Made by a program: the position numbers and the translations under genes
Part shown: positions 26,391 through 34,800 of the stretch, in pieces
Layout: the number at the start of each line of letters is the position of its first letter
How positions within the stretch are numbered: position 1 is the first letter of the stretch
The notes under the pieces: model-generated
What the model was told of the DNA's origin: nothing
What the model saw: only the letters and a program-made list of their open reading frames with translations
Database searches by the model: none
Origin: JAJTHJ01 sp046316025
Lineage (GTDB): Bacteria; Pseudomonadota; Gammaproteobacteria; Burkholderiales; Burkholderiaceae_F
DNA length: 55,836 nt
Direction of reading: 5' to 3'
Assembly (NCBI GenBank): GCA_046316025.1
Contig: JBKCXU010000017.1
Location: 1 to 55,836 of the forward strand

Positions 26391-27911
26391 GTGGGTAAGC
26401 CGTCAGTCCATCTCGGGCCAGGGGCCGGCACGCCGGGCCGGTTGTTCGATCAATCGCCGCGGATCATAGGCAGCGCGCTGCGCGGCCGGCATCCCCAAAA
26501 AGAGACGTGGCGCCGTTCGAGATGGGCCGCGGCGCTGGCGTTGCTCGGCCTCGCCGCTTCGGTCGCCGCGCAAAGCCCGCTGCCGGAACCGGTCGCCGCG
26601 GCCCTGAAAGCCGCCAACGTGCCGCCGACGGCGGTGTCCATCGTCGTGCAACCGCTGGCGCCCACGGGGCTGACGCTGGTGGTCAACGAGACGCGGCCGA
26701 TGAACCCGGCCTCGACGATGAAGCTCGTCACCACCTACGCGGCGCTCAACCTGCTCGGGCCGACCTACGCCTGGCGCACCGAGGCGCTGACGGCGGCGCC
26801 GCAGCAGGGCGATGCACTGGCCGGCGACCTCGTCCTGCGCGGCAGCGGCGACCCGCAACTGGTGATCGAAGACCTGTGGCTGCTGGTGCAGCAGTTGCGC
26901 GGGCTGGGGCTGCGCGAACTGCGTGGCGACCTGGTGCTGGACAAGAGCGCCTTCGCGCCGATCGCGCACAACCCCGCCGCCTTCGACGGCGAGGCGCTGC
27001 GGCCGTACAACGCCGGGCCGGATGCGCTGCTCGTCAACTACAAGGCGGTGACCTTCACCTTCGTGCCCGACCCGCAGGCAAAGCTCGTGCGCCTGCGCAC
27101 GCTGCCCGCGCTGGCGGGCATGAAGCTGCCGGCCACGCTGCGCGCCGCCGACGGCCCCTGCGGCGACTGGCGCGAGAAGATCAAGGCGGACTTCTCCGCG
27201 CCGTTGGCGCCGCGCTTCGGCGGCGCCTACCCGCTGGCCTGCGGCGAGCAGCACTGGCACGTGAGCCTGTTGTCGCACACGGACTACGTCGCTGCGGCTT
27301 TCCGCGCGCTGTGGGAGCAAGCGGGCGGCAGCTGGAGCGGCCAGGTGCGCGACGGCACCGCCCCGGCCGGCGCCCGCGTGCTGGCCACGCACGAGTCGGA
27401 GACACTGGCGGAGACGATCCGCCACATCAACAAGTTCAGCAACAACGTGATGACGCGGCAGCTTTTCTTGACGCTCGGCCGCGGGCCCAACGGCGAGCCG
27501 GCCAGCCTTCCCGCCGCGCAGCAGCGGGTGACCACCTGGCTGGCCGATGTCGGCCTGGCGATGCCGGAGCTGGTGCTGGACAACGGCTCGGGCCTGTCGC
27601 GCAGCGAGCGGATCGCCGCTGCCAATCTGGCCGCGCTGCTCACGCATGCGTTCGGCAGTCCCTTGATGCCGGAGTTTTTCTCGTCGCTGCCGCTGGTCGG
27701 CGTGGACGGCACGATGCGCAAGCGCAACGGCGCCGCCGGGTTTGCGCACATCAAGACCGGCATGCTCAACGATGTGCGCGCCATTGCCGGCACCGTGCTG
27801 GCCGCCAGCGGCCGGCGCTACGTCGTCGTGTCGATCGTCAACCACCCCAATGCGCCGGGGGCGCAGGCGGCGCACGACGCTCTGCTACGTTGGGTGTTCA
27901 CCAACGGCTGA
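26391..27911 (+). CDS. dacB: D-alanyl-D-alanine carboxypeptidase/endopeptidase, DacB (PBP4) family
   Basis: The protein carries all three penicillin-binding motifs in order: SxxK at Ser108-Lys111 (PASTMKLVT), SxN at Ser350 (KFSNNVM) and KTG at Lys455 (HIKTGMLND). The long insert between the first two motifs is typical of class C DacB. It trims or cleaves peptide cross-links in peptidoglycan in the periplasm. The start is uncertain: ATG 26391 is used here, but the signal-peptide-like stretch (WAAALALLGLAASVAAQ) begins about 40 residues later and TTG 26442 is an in-frame alternative. No clear ribosome site helps. Confidence 0.9.
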   Translation: MGKPSVHLGPGAGTPGRLFDQSPRIIGSALRGRHPQKETWRRSRWAAALALLGLAASVAAQSPLPEPVAAALKAANVPPTAVSIVVQPLAPTGLTLVVNETRPMNPASTMKLVTTYAALNLLGPTYAWRTEALTAAPQQGDALAGDLVLRGSGDPQLVIEDLWLLVQQLRGLGLRELRGDLVLDKSAFAPIAHNPAAFDGEALRPYNAGPDALLVNYKAVTFTFVPDPQAKLVRLRTLPALAGMKLPATLRAADGPCGDWREKIKADFSAPLAPRFGGAYPLACGEQHWHVSLLSHTDYVAAAFRALWEQAGGSWSGQVRDGTAPAGARVLATHESETLAETIRHINKFSNNVMTRQLFLTLGRGPNGEPASLPAAQQRVTTWLADVGLAMPELVLDNGSGLSRSERIAAANLAALLTHAFGSPLMPEFFSSLPLVGVDGTMRKRNGAAGFAHIKTGMLNDVRAIAGTVLAASGRRYVVVSIVNHPNAPGAQAAHDALLRWVFTNG

Positions 27912-27925
27912 TGCGCAGACGAGGC

Positions 27926-28369
27926 ATGAACAAATACATCCACATCCGCTCCGCCAAGTTTCCGATTCTCCCTGGAGAAGAAGGAGAACTCGTCAACCCG
28001 GGCATGTATGGCAAGGCTCTTGCAGAGTACCTGCGCGAGCGCCTCAACCAGCGAGGCTACGACGCGCCCTTTATCTGTTGCGAGGACTGGGGTTGGTGGG
28101 TCGAACTCAAGGGTGCGCCTTTCACCTTCGGAGTCTGCATCTACTGCGACAGCGAAGACCATCGGAATGGTCCGCTCGATCTGTTTTGCACGGACGGGGC
28201 GACGGCCGGTCGATGCTGGAGTTGGCGCAAACTGAGGTGGGTCGACACGGCGCCGTGGTCGGAGAAGCTTTATGCCGATCTGCTGGCGATCTTCAAGGTC
28301 GACCGCGAAGTCGAAATCCTCAACGAAGCCGCCGACGAGCCTTGCGTACGGCGCGACGATGAAGCATGA
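27926..28369 (+). CDS. 147-aa protein of unknown function
   Basis: The product (MNKYIHIRSAKFPILPGEEGELVNPGMYGKAL...) is rich in aromatic residues and Cys, with CCEDWGWWVELKG, FTFGVCIYCDSED and GRCWSWRKLRWVDT. It has no signal peptide or membrane segment, so it should be cytoplasmic. I recognise it only as resembling conserved hypothetical proteins. An in-frame ATG at 27911 overlaps the dacB stop (TGATG) and would add MRRRG; either start is possible. Its base composition is lower in GC than dacB and hemL. It converges on the redoxin gene with only 39 nt between stops. Confidence 0.7.
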   Translation: MNKYIHIRSAKFPILPGEEGELVNPGMYGKALAEYLRERLNQRGYDAPFICCEDWGWWVELKGAPFTFGVCIYCDSEDHRNGPLDLFCTDGATAGRCWSWRKLRWVDTAPWSEKLYADLLAIFKVDREVEILNEAADEPCVRRDDEA

Positions 28370-28385
28370 CCGCGCGGAGCGCGGT
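28369..28385. terminator. hairpin between convergent genes
   Basis: A perfect 7-bp stem (ACCGCGC/GCGCGGT) with a 3-nt loop lies directly after the stop of the 147-aa gene, 24 nt before the stop of the convergent redoxin gene. It lacks a T-run, so termination is only suggested. Confidence 0.3.
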
Positions 28386-28408
28386 GGCGCTCCCTGCGCG
28401 GCTCGGCG

Positions 28409-29008
28409 TCATGGGTACTTGACCGAACACCCGTAGGGCTGCGTCGAAGCCACGCTGACCGGCTTGCCGGCGCGCGCCTCGGTAAGCGCCTGAGCGACGT
28501 AGTTGTTGGCCGTTTTCACGTCGGCCACGTTGGCCGAGCGCTTGTCGTCTATGGCGCCGGCGTAGACGATCTTGCCGGCGGGGTCGATCACGAACATCTG
28601 CGGTGTGGTGCGCGCGTTGTAAGCGCGGCCGACCTTGCCGTCGGGGTCCATCACGGCGGCCGTAGGCGCTGCGCCCTGCTGCTTGAACCAATCGGCCAGC
28701 GCGGCCGGCTTCAGGTAGTCGCTGCTGCTGGGCGCGGTGGTGTTGATCGCCAGCCAGACCACGCCCTCGCCTGTGAACTTCTTCTGCAGGCCCTGCATGT
28801 TGCCGCTCTGATAGTGCTTCTGCACGAAGGGGCAACCGGGGTTGGTCCATTCGAGCACGACCCACTTGCCTTTGTGGTCGGCGAGGCTCACCGGCTTGCC
28901 GGCGAGGTCGGGGGCCGTGAAGGCGGGGGCGGCGTTGCCCGGCAGCGGCTCCGCCTGGGCGATGGACAGGGCCGCTGCGGCGGTCACAGCGAAAAGGAAT
29001 TTGCGCAT
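28409..29008 (-). CDS. periplasmic thioredoxin-fold (redoxin) protein
   Basis: The 199-residue product has a Sec signal (MRKFLFAVTAAAALSIAQA) and a peroxiredoxin/thioredoxin-like domain: GNAAPAFTAPDLAGKPVSL, then WTNPGCPFVQKHY with the likely active Cys59, and ARTTPQMFVIDPAGKIVYAGAID. Only one cysteine is at the active-site position; the other (YGCSVKY) is at the extreme C-terminus. This looks like the AhpC/TSA-type redoxin subfamily with an NxxCPF motif, role unproven. It lies 26 nt downstream of the DsbD-family gene, which could supply its electrons. Confidence 0.85.
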   Translation of the reverse strand: MRKFLFAVTAAAALSIAQAEPLPGNAAPAFTAPDLAGKPVSLADHKGKWVVLEWTNPGCPFVQKHYQSGNMQGLQKKFTGEGVVWLAINTTAPSSSDYLKPAALADWFKQQGAAPTAAVMDPDGKVGRAYNARTTPQMFVIDPAGKIVYAGAIDDKRSANVADVKTANNYVAQALTEARAGKPVSVASTQPYGCSVKYP

Positions 29009-29034
29009 CGTCGTCGCTCCGATCGAAAGTGGGT

Positions 29035-31155
29035 TTACAGCTTGCCCAGCGCGTCGAGCACCAGGCCGGTGGTGAGAATTTCGGGCAGCACGGTCGCGCC
29101 GCCGCGCGCGTCGTGCAGCACGTACAGCGGCACGCCGTTGCGGCCATGTTCGGCCAGCGCCGCGGTGATTTGCGGATCGCGGTTGGTCCAGTCCGCGCGC
29201 AGCAGCAGCACACCTTTATCGGCAAACGCGCGTTGCACGCTCTCGGCGGTCAGCACCAGCCGCTTATTGGCCTGGCAGGTCACGCACCACGCGGCGGTGA
29301 AATCGACGAACACCGGCCGCCCGGCAGCGCGCGCCGCCTCGACCGTCGCCGGCGACCACGGCTGCCAGTCGCCCTTGGCCGCCGCCGTGGCAGTCGGCGG
29401 TTCTGCCGCCGTGGTGGCCTGGAACACGGTGTAGACCGCCCCGACCGCCGCGACTGCCGCCACCCACCGCCAGCGCCGCCCGCCGCGCTGGGCGAGGCCA
29501 AAGGCCCAGGCCGCCAGCCCCGTCAGCACCAGTGCGCCGAGCAGCAACCCCAGCCCGTCGACGCCGACCTGCTGCGCCAGCACCCAGGCGAGCCACACGC
29601 AGGTGGCGAACATCGGGTAGGCCATCACCTGCTTGAAGCGTTCCATCCACACCCCCGGCCGCGGCAGCCGTGCCAGCAGGGCCGGGAAGAGCGTGAGCAG
29701 CAGGTAGGGCAGCGCCATGCCCAGCCCGAGCACCGCGAACACGGTGAGCGCCACCGCGGCGCTTTGCGTCATCGCAAAGCCCAGCGCCGCCCCCATGAAC
29801 GGCGCCGTGCACGGCGCGGCGACGATCACCGCCAGCACGCCGGTCCAGAAGCTGCCCGAGACCTTGTCGCTTTGCAGCCGCTGCGCCGCGGCCGAGCCGG
29901 CGATGCCGCCGCCGAAGGCGAACTCGAAGGTACCGAGCAGGTTCAGGCCGATCAGGAAAAAGAGCAGCAGCAGAGCGGCCACCACCCACGGCGTTTGCAG
30001 TTGGAAGCCCCAGCCCAGTTGCGCGCCGCCCGCGCGCAGCGCGAGCAGGGCACCGGCCAGCAGCAGGAAGCTCACCACCACGCCGACCGTGAAGGCGGCG
30101 CCGTGTGCGGCGAGCGGGACGTGCGCGCGCCGCGCTGCGTCGTCGGCGCGCTGGTGCTGCATCAGCCCGAGCAGCTTCAACGACAGCACCGGGAACACGC
30201 AGGGCATCAGGTTCAGGATCAACCCGCCCAGCAACGCGCCGGCGAGTGCCGCGAGCCAGCCGATCGAGCTTGGCGCCGGCGCGGTCGCAGCCGTGGCGGC
30301 GGGCGCAGCGGCCACCACGGGGACTGTGCCGGCCACGAGCGGTACCTCGATCGTCGCTGCCCAGCCGCCGCGGTCGGCGGCGGCCGGCCCGCCGTCGGCC
30401 ACCAACACGCCGCGCAGTTGCGTGAAGTCCGCTGCGACCGGCTGCGTCGCGGTCAGATACAGAGCGGCCTTGCCGTCGTCGCCGCGCAGCGGCTGCGGCG
30501 CGGCAGGCTCGATCTGCCCCTCCTTGAACTGGAAAAACTCCAGCGACTTAGGCGCCGCGCCGCTCGGTGCGAAGGCAAGCCGGATGCGGTTGCCGTCGAT
30601 GGCCGCCTGCGCCTGCGCCAGCGTCGCCGGCTGCGGGATCAGCGCGCGGGTGCGGGCGAAGGCGGCGGCCCACTGCGACGGCTCGGCCTGCGCCTTGACC
30701 GGCAGTTGCAGCTTGAGCTCGGCGCTGCCGGGGATGCACACGTCCTTGCACATCAGCCAGTCGGCGCGGGCGGCGATGAAGGCCATGTCGCCCGCGGCGA
30801 GGCCGGCCGGCGGCGTCAACCGGACCGGCAGCAGCAATTCGTCCTCGTAGCCGAAGTTCATCAGCGGCCCGACCGGCAAGCGCTTGGGGGTCGGCCACTC
30901 GATCGGCCTGGCGCTCCAACCCGCGGGCAGTTGCCAGGCCAGTTGCGTGGCCAGGCCGGAATCGCCGGGGTTGATCCAGTAGGTGTGCCAATGCGGGTCG
31001 TGCTTGATGCGCAGCGCGACGTCCAGCGGTTGGCCGGGGACGACCGCAGTGGCCGCGGCGACCAACTCGACCTCGACGTTGTCGACGCGCTGCGGCTGCG
31101 CCTGCGCCACGAACGCGAGGGCAGCCAGCAGCAGGGAAAACAGATAACGCATCAT
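29035..31155 (-). CDS. DsbD-family thiol:disulfide interchange protein
   Basis: The 706-residue protein has a signal peptide, a periplasmic DsbD-alpha-like domain with a Cys pair in LMCKDVCIPGSAEL (about residue 145), a core of eight or so membrane segments (about 280-570) with the redox Cys residues in PCVFPVLSLK and APCTAPFMG, and a C-terminal thioredoxin domain with FTAAWCVTCQANK. This architecture carries electrons from cytoplasmic thioredoxin across the inner membrane to periplasmic partners. GGAG lies 5-8 nt before the paired ATGs at 31155/31152. It is co-directional with the redoxin downstream and hemL upstream (41 nt). Confidence 0.93.
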   Translation of the reverse strand: MMRYLFSLLLAALAFVAQAQPQRVDNVEVELVAAATAVVPGQPLDVALRIKHDPHWHTYWINPGDSGLATQLAWQLPAGWSARPIEWPTPKRLPVGPLMNFGYEDELLLPVRLTPPAGLAAGDMAFIAARADWLMCKDVCIPGSAELKLQLPVKAQAEPSQWAAAFARTRALIPQPATLAQAQAAIDGNRIRLAFAPSGAAPKSLEFFQFKEGQIEPAAPQPLRGDDGKAALYLTATQPVAADFTQLRGVLVADGGPAAADRGGWAATIEVPLVAGTVPVVAAAPAATAATAPAPSSIGWLAALAGALLGGLILNLMPCVFPVLSLKLLGLMQHQRADDAARRAHVPLAAHGAAFTVGVVVSFLLLAGALLALRAGGAQLGWGFQLQTPWVVAALLLLFFLIGLNLLGTFEFAFGGGIAGSAAAQRLQSDKVSGSFWTGVLAVIVAAPCTAPFMGAALGFAMTQSAAVALTVFAVLGLGMALPYLLLTLFPALLARLPRPGVWMERFKQVMAYPMFATCVWLAWVLAQQVGVDGLGLLLGALVLTGLAAWAFGLAQRGGRRWRWVAAVAAVGAVYTVFQATTAAEPPTATAAAKGDWQPWSPATVEAARAAGRPVFVDFTAAWCVTCQANKRLVLTAESVQRAFADKGVLLLRADWTNRDPQITAALAEHGRNGVPLYVLHDARGGATVLPEILTTGLVLDALGKL

Positions 31156-31196
31156 CGGCACTCCGAACTGCTCTTGTCGGTGAAGTTCCATAGTCC

Positions 31197-32486
31197 TTAC
31201 GCTGCCGCGGCAAATGCCTGCCGAGCCGCCGCCAGCGTGGCCTCGATCACCGCGTTGTCGTGCGCGATCGAGACGAAACCCGCCTCGAAGGCCGACGGCG
31301 CCAAATACACGCCGGCCTCCAGCATGGCGTGGAAAAACGCGTTGAAGCGTGCCTTGTCAGCCGCCATCACCTGCGCGTAGGAGACGGGCACACGGTCTGC
31401 GAAGTAAATGCCGAACATGCCGCCCACGCTGTCGGCAGCAAACGCCACGCCCGGCGGCGCCGCCGCCTGCAAGCCCTGCGCGAGCTTGGCGGTTTGCGCC
31501 GCCAACTGCTCGTAGAAGCCCGGCGCCTGCACGAGCTTCAGCGTGGCCATGCCGCAGGCGACCGCGACCGGGTTGCCGGACAGCGTGCCCGCCTGATAGA
31601 CGGCGCCTTCGGGCGCGAGGAATTTCATCACCTCGCGCGAGCCACCAAAGGCCGCCACCGGCATACCGCCGCCAATCACTTTGCCGAGCACGGTGAGGTC
31701 GGGGACGATGCCGTAGATCGACTGCGCGCCGCCGAGCGCGACGCGGAAGCCCGTCATCACCTCGTCGAACACGAGCAGGGCGCCATACTGCGAGCACAGC
31801 GCGCGCATCGTGCGCAAGAACTCCGGCGTGGCGCGCACCAGGTTCATGTTGCCGGCGATGGCCTCGACCATCACGCAGGCGACGTCGTCGCCGTGGGCGC
31901 GGAAGGCGTCTTCCATCTGCTGACAGTCGTTGTAGTCGAGCACCAGCGTGTGCTGGGTGATCTCCGCCGGCACACCGGCCGAGCTCGGGTTGCCGAAGGT
32001 GAGCAGGCCCGAACCCGCCTTGACCAGCAGGCTGTCGGCGTGGCCGTGGTAGCAGCCTTCGAACTTGACGATCTTGCGCCGGCCGCGGCCAGCCCCGGCA
32101 GCACCGCGCGCCAGGCGGATCGCGCTCATCGCCGCCTCGGTGCCGCTGGACACCAGCCGCACCTGCTCCATCGACGGCACCAGCCGCACCAGGGTCTCCG
32201 CCATCTCGACCTCGGCCTCGGTCGGCGCGCCGAAAGAAAGCCCCCGCGCCGCCGCCTCCTGCACCGCGCGCACGACATCCGGGTGCGCGTGGCCGGCGAT
32301 CATCGGCCCCCACGAGCCGATGTAGTCGATGTAGCGCTTGCCGTCGGCGTCCCAGAAGTACGGCCCCTCGGCGCGGGCGATGAAGCGCGGCGTGCCGCCC
32401 ACCGAGCGAAAGGCGCGCACGGGCGAGTTGACGCCGCCGGGCGTGGTCAGGCGGGCGCGGTCGAACAGTTGCTGGTTACGGCTCAT
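31197..32486 (-). CDS. hemL: glutamate-1-semialdehyde 2,1-aminomutase
   Basis: The 429-residue protein is full length for HemL, beginning NQQLFDRARLTTPGGVNSPVRAF. It shows the YIGSWGPMIAGHAHP, SSGTEAAMSAIRLAR, FEGCYHGHADS and DEVMTGFRVA motifs, with the PLP lysine Lys269 in LGKVIGGGMPVAAFGG. It converts glutamate-1-semialdehyde to 5-aminolevulinate in the C5 route to haem. Its start overlaps the end of thiE by 11 nt, so the two are translated from one message. Confidence 0.98.
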   Translation of the reverse strand: MSRNQQLFDRARLTTPGGVNSPVRAFRSVGGTPRFIARAEGPYFWDADGKRYIDYIGSWGPMIAGHAHPDVVRAVQEAAARGLSFGAPTEAEVEMAETLVRLVPSMEQVRLVSSGTEAAMSAIRLARGAAGAGRGRRKIVKFEGCYHGHADSLLVKAGSGLLTFGNPSSAGVPAEITQHTLVLDYNDCQQMEDAFRAHGDDVACVMVEAIAGNMNLVRATPEFLRTMRALCSQYGALLVFDEVMTGFRVALGGAQSIYGIVPDLTVLGKVIGGGMPVAAFGGSREVMKFLAPEGAVYQAGTLSGNPVAVACGMATLKLVQAPGFYEQLAAQTAKLAQGLQAAAPPGVAFAADSVGGMFGIYFADRVPVSYAQVMAADKARFNAFFHAMLEAGVYLAPSAFEAGFVSIAHDNAVIEATLAAARQAFAAAA

Positions 32487-33129
32487 GCGGGGCTAGTCCT
32501 CGTTGGAATTCTTCGCTCAGGCGCCGCGCGGCGGCGCCGGGGTCGGACGCATCGTAAACGGCGCCGATCAGCGCCGCCGCCTGCGCACCGGCGGCCGCCA
32601 CCAGCCCGATGTTGCCGGCGTCGATGCCGCCGATGGCCACCGCGTGCAGCCCGGCGGCGCGCGCGCGGGCAAACAGCGACAACGGCGCGCGCACCGCGTC
32701 CGGCTTGACGCTGGAGGCGAACACCGAGCCAAAGGCGACGTAGTCGGCACCGTCGGCCGCGGCGCGCTCGGCGCGGCCCCAGTCGTCGTAGCAGGACACG
32801 CCGATGAGGCTTCCGGCCGGCAGCAGCGCGCGCGCGGCGGCCACGCTGCCGTCGTCGCGGCCCAGGTGCACGCCGTCGGCGCCGATGTCGGCGGCCAGTC
32901 GCGCATCGTCGTTGACGAGCAGCAGTGCACCGTACTCGCGCGTGAGCGCGCGCAGGGCGGCAGCCTGCCGCCGCCGGATGGCGGCGCTCGCGGTCTTGTG
33001 CCGATACTGCAACAGGCGCACACCGGCCCCGAGAACGGCTGCGGTCGCGGCGAGCAGCCGTGCGTCGTCGTCCCAGTCGGGCGAAAGCGGATACAAGCCG
33101 TGCAAGCGCGTGAGCAAGAGACCGTTCAT
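32476..33129 (-). CDS. thiE: thiamine-phosphate synthase
   Basis: The 217-residue TIM-barrel protein has the ThiE marks LLQYRHKTA, LLVNDDARLAADIGADGVHLGRDD, IGVSCYDDWGRAERAAADGADYVAFGSVFAS and AIGGIDAGN. It joins HMP-pyrophosphate and thiazole phosphate to make thiamine phosphate in the cytoplasm. The first codon (MNGLLLTRLHGLYPLSPD) gives a slightly long N-terminus but no better start is seen. It is the first gene of the thiE-hemL unit and is divergent from the rubredoxin gene, with 79 nt between the starts. Confidence 0.95.
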   Translation of the reverse strand: MNGLLLTRLHGLYPLSPDWDDDARLLAATAAVLGAGVRLLQYRHKTASAAIRRRQAAALRALTREYGALLLVNDDARLAADIGADGVHLGRDDGSVAAARALLPAGSLIGVSCYDDWGRAERAAADGADYVAFGSVFASSVKPDAVRAPLSLFARARAAGLHAVAIGGIDAGNIGLVAAAGAQAAALIGAVYDASDPGAAARRLSEEFQRGLAPHEP

Positions 33130-33208
33130 GGGCTGTGCTGGCGGCGGAAGTGCGGGCTATGATCCGCCGCGACGATCAATGCTAGCCAACTCGAAGGACG
33201 CTTCGCGC

Positions 33209-33391
33209 ATGAATGCCCCCGCCGCCACGCGGACCTGGATGTGCCTGATCTGCGGCTACATCTACGACGAAGCCGCCGGCGACCCCGAGCACGGAATCGC
33301 GCCCGGCACCGCCTGGGACGCGGTGCCCCCGAACTGGACCTGCCCGGAGTGCGGCGCGCGCAAGGAAGACTTCGAGATGGTCGAAATCTGA
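33209..33391 (+). CDS. rubredoxin
   Basis: The 60-residue protein has the two rubredoxin knuckles, MCLICGYIYDEAAGD and NWTCPECGARKEDF, that hold one iron with four cysteines, and the conserved GIAPGTAW loop between them. It is a small cytoplasmic electron carrier. GAAGGA is placed about 9 nt before the ATG at 33209; an in-frame ATG at 33179 would add ten residues. It stands 15 nt before pilG, an arrangement found in many Beta- and Gammaproteobacteria, although a shared function with pilus control is not established. Confidence 0.96.
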   Translation: MNAPAATRTWMCLICGYIYDEAAGDPEHGIAPGTAWDAVPPNWTCPECGARKEDFEMVEI

Positions 33392-33406
33392 CGGCGGGCA
33401 AACACA

Positions 33407-33796
33407 GTGGCCGACCACGAAGACCTCCGCGGCAGAAAAGTGATGGTGATCGACGACTCGAACACCATCCGCCGCAGCGCCGAGATCTTCCTGGCGCAGG
33501 CCGGCTGTGAGGTGATCCTCGCGGGCGACGGCTTCGAAGCACTGGCCAAAATCCACGACTATCAGCCCGACATCGTTTTCTGCGACATCGTGATGCCACG
33601 GCTCGACGGCTACCAGACCTGCGCACTGATCAAGCGCAGTGCCCGTTTTGCGCACACGCCCGTAGTGATGCTGTCGTCCAAGGACGGGCTGTTCGACCGC
33701 GCCCGCGGCCGCATGGTGGGCTCAAGCGAATACCTGACCAAACCCTTCACCAAGGATGGCCTGCTCGCCGCCGTCCGCCAACACGCACTGGCTTGA
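33407..33796 (+). CDS. pilG: twitching-motility response regulator PilG
   Basis: The 129-residue single receiver domain starts with GTG. It has the acidic pair in KVMVIDDSNTIRRSAE, phospho-acceptor Asp60 in IVFCDIVMPRLDGYQTC, and the PilG-specific VVMLSSKDGLFDRARGRMVGSSEYLTKPFTK stretch, which matches PilG of Pseudomonas closely. In the Chp system it receives phosphate from the ChpA kinase and promotes pilus extension. It is the first chemosensory gene of the operon, after rubredoxin and before pilH. Confidence 0.96.
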   Translation: MADHEDLRGRKVMVIDDSNTIRRSAEIFLAQAGCEVILAGDGFEALAKIHDYQPDIVFCDIVMPRLDGYQTCALIKRSARFAHTPVVMLSSKDGLFDRARGRMVGSSEYLTKPFTKDGLLAAVRQHALA

Positions 33797-33821
33797 CGCC
33801 GCGCCGCACACCCAAAGACCC

Positions 33822-34187
33822 ATGAGCATCCAGAAGATCCTGATCGTCGACGATTCGCCCACCGAGCGGCTGTTCCTGGCCGAATTGCTGACGCGCAACG
33901 GCTTTGCCGTCGCCACCGCCGACAGCGCGGAAGAGGCAGAACTCAAGCTGCAATCGAGCCGACCCGACCTGATCCTGATGGACGTGGTGATGCCCGGGCG
34001 CAACGGCTTCCAACTCACCCGCCAGCTGGCGCGCGACCCGGCGATGCAAAATATCCCGATCATCATGTGCACCAGCAAGAACCAGCCCACGGACCGCATC
34101 TGGGGCGTGCGCCAGGGCGCGCGCGACTACGTGACCAAACCGGTCGACGCGGCCGATCTGCTGGGCAAGATTGCCGCGCTGGCTTAG
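33822..34187 (+). CDS. pilH: twitching-motility response regulator PilH
   Basis: The 121-residue receiver domain has the acidic pocket in ILIVDDSPTERLFL, the phospho-acceptor Asp54 in LILMDVVMPGRNGFQ, and IIMCTSKNQPTDRIWGVRQGARDYVTKPVD, which is diagnostic for PilH. It acts with PilG downstream of ChpA and is linked to pilus retraction and phosphate draining. The ATG at 33822 is 25 nt after the pilG stop. Confidence 0.96.
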   Translation: MSIQKILIVDDSPTERLFLAELLTRNGFAVATADSAEEAELKLQSSRPDLILMDVVMPGRNGFQLTRQLARDPAMQNIPIIMCTSKNQPTDRIWGVRQGARDYVTKPVDAADLLGKIAALA

Positions 34188-34202
34188 CGCACTTCCGAGC
34201 CG

Positions 34203-34739
34203 ATGACCGACGCTCCCGCTCCCTCGACCCGCAAGGCCGGCGGCCGGCTGCGCGAGTTCACCGCGCAACTGGCGCAGCGCCTGCAAAGCGCGCCGGCCGC
34301 GGGGGCGAGCGAGCAGCGGTTGCTGGTGCGCATCGGCACGCAGGACTATCTGGTCGCCCTGGCGCAGGCGGCAGAAGTCGTGTCGCTGCCGGCCGTGACG
34401 CCGGTGCCGTGGAGCCAGCCGTGGTTCCGCGGCCTGGCCAACGTGCGCGGGCGGCTGGTCGGCGCGATCGACCTGCAGCAGTTTGCCGGCGGCGAGCCGC
34501 TCGCCGCCGCCGAAGCGGCGCAACTACTGGTCTTCGGTACGGCTCTGCCGGTCAACGCTGCGCTGCTGATTTCGCGCGCAGCCGGCCTGCGCGACCGCTC
34601 GCGGCTGCGGCCGGCGCCGCCCGCGCCGGGGCCAGCGTGGCGCGCCACCCGCTGGATCGACGACAGCGGCGCCTCGCTGGCCGAGCTCGACCTCGCCGTG
34701 CTGGCCGCCGACGAAGGGTTTTGCACGATCGCCTCATAA
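34203..34739 (+). CDS. pilI: CheW-like adaptor PilI
   Basis: The 178-residue protein has a CheW domain (about residues 45-175) with LVRIGTQDYLVALAQAAEVVSLPAVTPVPWSQPWFRGLANVRGRLVGAIDL interrupted here only for brevity in naming, and a basic N-terminal lead. It links the receptor PilJ to the kinase ChpA at the inner face of the membrane. It begins 15 nt after pilH and precedes pilJ by 61 nt. The ribosome site is weak, so coupling with pilH translation is possible. Confidence 0.93.
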   Translation: MTDAPAPSTRKAGGRLREFTAQLAQRLQSAPAAGASEQRLLVRIGTQDYLVALAQAAEVVSLPAVTPVPWSQPWFRGLANVRGRLVGAIDLQQFAGGEPLAAAEAAQLLVFGTALPVNAALLISRAAGLRDRSRLRPAPPAPGPAWRATRWIDDSGASLAELDLAVLAADEGFCTIAS

Positions 34740-34800
34740 CACGCTAGCTTGCGCGACACCGGCCGGCCAAGGCCGGGCGCGCACGGAATGGAGAGAAGAC

